This document shows, one piece after another, positions 62,384 through 64,000 of a stretch of 64,000 nucleotides of DNA (position 1 is the first letter of the stretch; the number at the start of each line of letters is the position of its first letter). The translations under genes and the position numbers were made by a program. Origin of the DNA: a virus; the IMG/VR virus record IMGVR_UViG_3300009104_001827, positions 62,001 through 126,000 of that record; one strand, given 5' to 3'. A model generated the notes under the pieces. That model saw only the letters and a list, made by a program, of their open reading frames with translations. It searched no databases and was not told the origin of the DNA.

Positions 62384-62920
62384 TTAAAACGGGGCTTTAT
62401 CTTCGCTCCGCGCCTCAGTCTTCTCTTCCGCATGTTTCTTAGATTTGTTTTTTGAGGCCGTAAATAATTCATTAAGGTATCGCTTAAAAAGGCATTTGAG
62501 CGTCTCCACTTCGCCGGGCTCCAGGGGGAGTCTAAAAACTTGGTTGCCGTTTCTGGTTAAAACTATCCCGAAGGCGGGAACGGTTAATGATCCGTCTTTA
62601 GTTTTTACTTGCTTGTCCCACGGGGTTAATTTAATGGAGGTAGAATTTTCTTCGAAGGTGTGGTAGGTGCTGTACTCGTATCTACCATTAAATGCTGATA
62701 TAATACCTCCTATTTCCCACTCATTGAATTTAATGTTTATGTTCTTGTTTGTGTCGCCCCTGTTGTTTGAAAAATTGGCTGTTTTCGTCTTGTCGTCCCA
62801 GCTGAATTGTTGTATCGCGCTAACGTAAAGAGCGGGAAGCCCTTTGCTCCCCGGCCCTACGCTAAAATTGAATGCGCAACCCGTATTTTTGCTATTCGGC
62901 TTGTATAGGCTGAGGTTCAT
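62384..62920 (-). CDS. Unknown protein, possible nucleic-acid-binding (178 aa)
   Basis: ATG 62920 lies inside the end of the protease gene (29-base overlap). The protein starts 'MNLSLYKPNSKNTGCAFNFS' and has a beta-rich body ('NINIKFNEWEIGGIISAFNG', 'TSIKLTPWD', 'FGIVLTRNGNQVFRLPLEPG') followed by a helix and a Lys/Glu tail. Basic, beta-sheet-then-helix proteins of this size in phages are sometimes ssDNA-binding (PC4 or Whirly-like), but I see no diagnostic residue, so no function is assigned. Its TAA overlaps the ATG of the GT4 gene, which suggests coupled translation. Confidence 0.6.
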   Translation of the reverse strand: MNLSLYKPNSKNTGCAFNFSVGPGSKGLPALYVSAIQQFSWDDKTKTANFSNNRGDTNKNINIKFNEWEIGGIISAFNGRYEYSTYHTFEENSTSIKLTPWDKQVKTKDGSLTVPAFGIVLTRNGNQVFRLPLEPGEVETLKCLFKRYLNELFTASKNKSKKHAEEKTEARSEDKAPF

Positions 62921-63833
62921 CTTCTTGAAGTGCTACGTTTTTAATGAGGAAGGGGAATTCTTTTTCAAATAAAGATTTTCCTTTACCTCCTTTTTTTACT
63001 TTAAGTCCGGAAGACTCTACTGGTAAATTTTCTATCTCTTCAAACGTGGGCATTTTTGCCTTGGGGTCTAGGGCCCAAAGTAAGGCGTTTTCGTCTGCCC
63101 ATTTCTTCATTCTGCGAATTGGAACAATTAAATTAAAATTCTCTCCAGCTCCTCTTACTAGCATTCCTACATAGGTTCCGCTTTGTAGATATACTCCACC
63201 CCCGCTAGAGCCCGGAAAAGCTGTAACCGTCGTCTGGTCGAACTCGACCTTGCCCTCAACCCTTCCTACTTGAGAGACGATTCCCGTAGTCATGCTGTTT
63301 GCTCCCATTTGACCCAAGAGGGATCCTACGTGAAACAATTGAGTTCCGATCGGGACGATAGCTTCATCTTCATTAAGGTAGAACTTAGCCCCTGCCTTGC
63401 CGTAATTTTTAGCCCGAACCATAAGGAGCGCCAAGTCGTGCCCGTGCTCGTAGTCGCTATACTTAATAACTTTCGCGTCCATTTTCATTTCCCCCACCCT
63501 TCTTCCGTCCTCTACTAATTCCTTGACGATTTGGGCGTCATTGAATTCAATAACCTTCACTGAAGATCCGGACTCGTCAACAACCGTCCTAATGTTTCTA
63601 AGGATATCTACTACGTGCGCAGCGGTCCATACGAAAGTTACGCTTTCTCCTTCTATTTGCCTTGTTATTAAAACTCCGGAGCCTTCCGATTTTCTATAGT
63701 CTCCTTCTGCTTTAATTGTTACGGATATATCCTGCAGGTGTTGCGCTGTTTCTTTTTTATTTACGGCTTTATCTTCCCCTGAAAGGGGAAGGGCTAGCCC
63801 TATGGTTAGTAATGCTAGTGATAGTTTATTCAT
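62892..63833 (-). CDS. Secreted trypsin-like serine protease (313 aa)
   Basis: A signal peptide is clear: 'MNKLSLALLTIGLALPLSG', then a polar mature N-terminus. The catalytic triad is readable: His73 ('WTAAHVVD'), Asp133 ('GHDLALLMV') and Ser210 ('FPGSSGGGVY'), in the order and context of S1/DegP-type trypsin-fold proteases. No PDZ domain follows. About 85 residues after the protease core are charged and unrecognised. A periplasmic or exported protease is unusual in a phage structural region. It could act on the envelope, on host defence proteins, or be a host-derived gene. The -10 box is 6 bases from the ATG, so the message may be leaderless. Confidence 0.85.
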   Translation of the reverse strand: MNKLSLALLTIGLALPLSGEDKAVNKKETAQHLQDISVTIKAEGDYRKSEGSGVLITRQIEGESVTFVWTAAHVVDILRNIRTVVDESGSSVKVIEFNDAQIVKELVEDGRRVGEMKMDAKVIKYSDYEHGHDLALLMVRAKNYGKAGAKFYLNEDEAIVPIGTQLFHVGSLLGQMGANSMTTGIVSQVGRVEGKVEFDQTTVTAFPGSSGGGVYLQSGTYVGMLVRGAGENFNLIVPIRRMKKWADENALLWALDPKAKMPTFEEIENLPVESSGLKVKKGGKGKSLFEKEFPFLIKNVALQEDEPQPIQAE

Positions 63834-63839
63834 TATAGT

Positions 63840-63868
63840 ATAATAACATTGTGGTTTATAAATGTCAA
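63840..63868 (-). promoter_or_regulatory. Sigma70-like promoter for the protease gene, likely leaderless
   Basis: On the minus strand a perfect -35 TTGACA (63868-63863), a 17-base spacer and -10 TATTAT (63845-63840). The expected start is at or within a base of ATG 63833, leaving no room for a Shine-Dalgarno sequence. Confidence 0.65.
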
Positions 63869-63872
63869 CCTT

Positions 63873-64000
63873 TTATTGACAACTTTCGCAGGTTTCTCCA
63901 TTTTTCATAGCTTCTATACTGCAAGCCGTGGCCTCTGGGTCTCCGTCTGAAGTTGCTTTTTCAATTTTACTTGCAGCCCTGTTTCTTAGGTAGTATGTTG
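63873..64000 (-). CDS. C-terminal end of a hypothetical protein, cut by window edge
   Basis: A frame enters from the right edge and gives 41 residues: 'TYYLRNRAASKIEKATSDG', a short middle, and 'EAMKNGETCESCQ' before TAA at 63875-63873. It is charged and helical with a CxxC near the end. The stop lies five bases before the -35 box of the protease promoter. No function can be assigned; it is supported by being open and on the strand of its neighbours. Confidence 0.45.
   Translation of the reverse strand, partial: TYYLRNRAASKIEKATSDGDPEATACSIEAMKNGETCESCQ

Noticed and set aside
1-64000. tRNA genes, CRISPR arrays, insertion sequences or attachment sites
   Set aside because: None seen by eye; coding density leaves little room, and repeats found are inside fibre genes.

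Overview
The window is almost entirely a bacteriophage structural module: a siphovirus with a lambda-like tail, strongly enlarged. Coding density is near complete, and the longest gap between genes is under 100 bases. No tRNA, rRNA, integrase, transposase or CRISPR array was seen. The tail order matches lambda: connector, neck and terminator-like genes, tail tube, two chaperone-like genes, tape measure, then M-like, L-like (four Fe-S cysteines at lambda spacing), K-like (JAMM only), an I-J fusion and a very long central fibre. The host is not stated by the sequence. Trp-rich repeats in the 3280-5670 protein resemble repeats I associate with Verrucomicrobiota/Lentisphaerota proteins, and the many sugar-binding-like modules fit a marine phage, so a marine PVC-group host is a plausible inference only.

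Layout. 1-3192 (-): a tail-fibre assembly chaperone (partial) and a tail spike. 3280-5670 (+): a Trp-rich repeat protein. 5680-17812 (-): three large fibre proteins rich in 'GNVGIGT' repeats, one ending in an S74 self-cleaving chaperone. 17893-19656 (+) and 19663-21312 (-): two convergent paralogous tail-tube-like proteins. 21375-23277 (-): three neck/connector/terminator-like genes. 23330-58500 (+): one 35-kb tail operon driven by a good sigma70-like promoter at 23271-23299: a small gene, two chaperone-like genes, a 3032-residue tape measure, two more tube-like paralogues, an M-like adhesin, L-like, JAMM, the I-J fusion hub and a 3810-residue fibre. 58490-64000 (-): a non-structural block with a possible ssDNA-annealing protein, a GT9 glycosyltransferase half, a GT4 glycosyltransferase, an unknown protein, a secreted trypsin-like protease and a partial gene.

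How it fits together. The rightward operon builds the tail shaft and tip. The leftward fibre genes and the 3810-residue fibre provide host recognition, with folding helped by two S74 domains. A roughly 40-60 residue Trp/Tyr module resembling CBM5/12 chitin-binding domains is scattered over seven structural genes. The glycosyltransferases may modify host or virion glycans.

Most unusual points: (1) the tape measure carries five 'GFVPNFA'-type motifs that bracket foreign-looking domains, one with a PD-(D/E)XK nuclease-like residue pattern; (2) the GT4 gene begins with an ATG coupled to the previous stop codon (TAATG) followed by 14 A, one A too many for the frame, which suggests slippage or phase variation; (3) the GT9 domain is split by a frameshift across two overlapping genes; (4) a stand-alone JAMM protease sits directly before a ubiquitin-like gpI domain fused to the gpJ hub.
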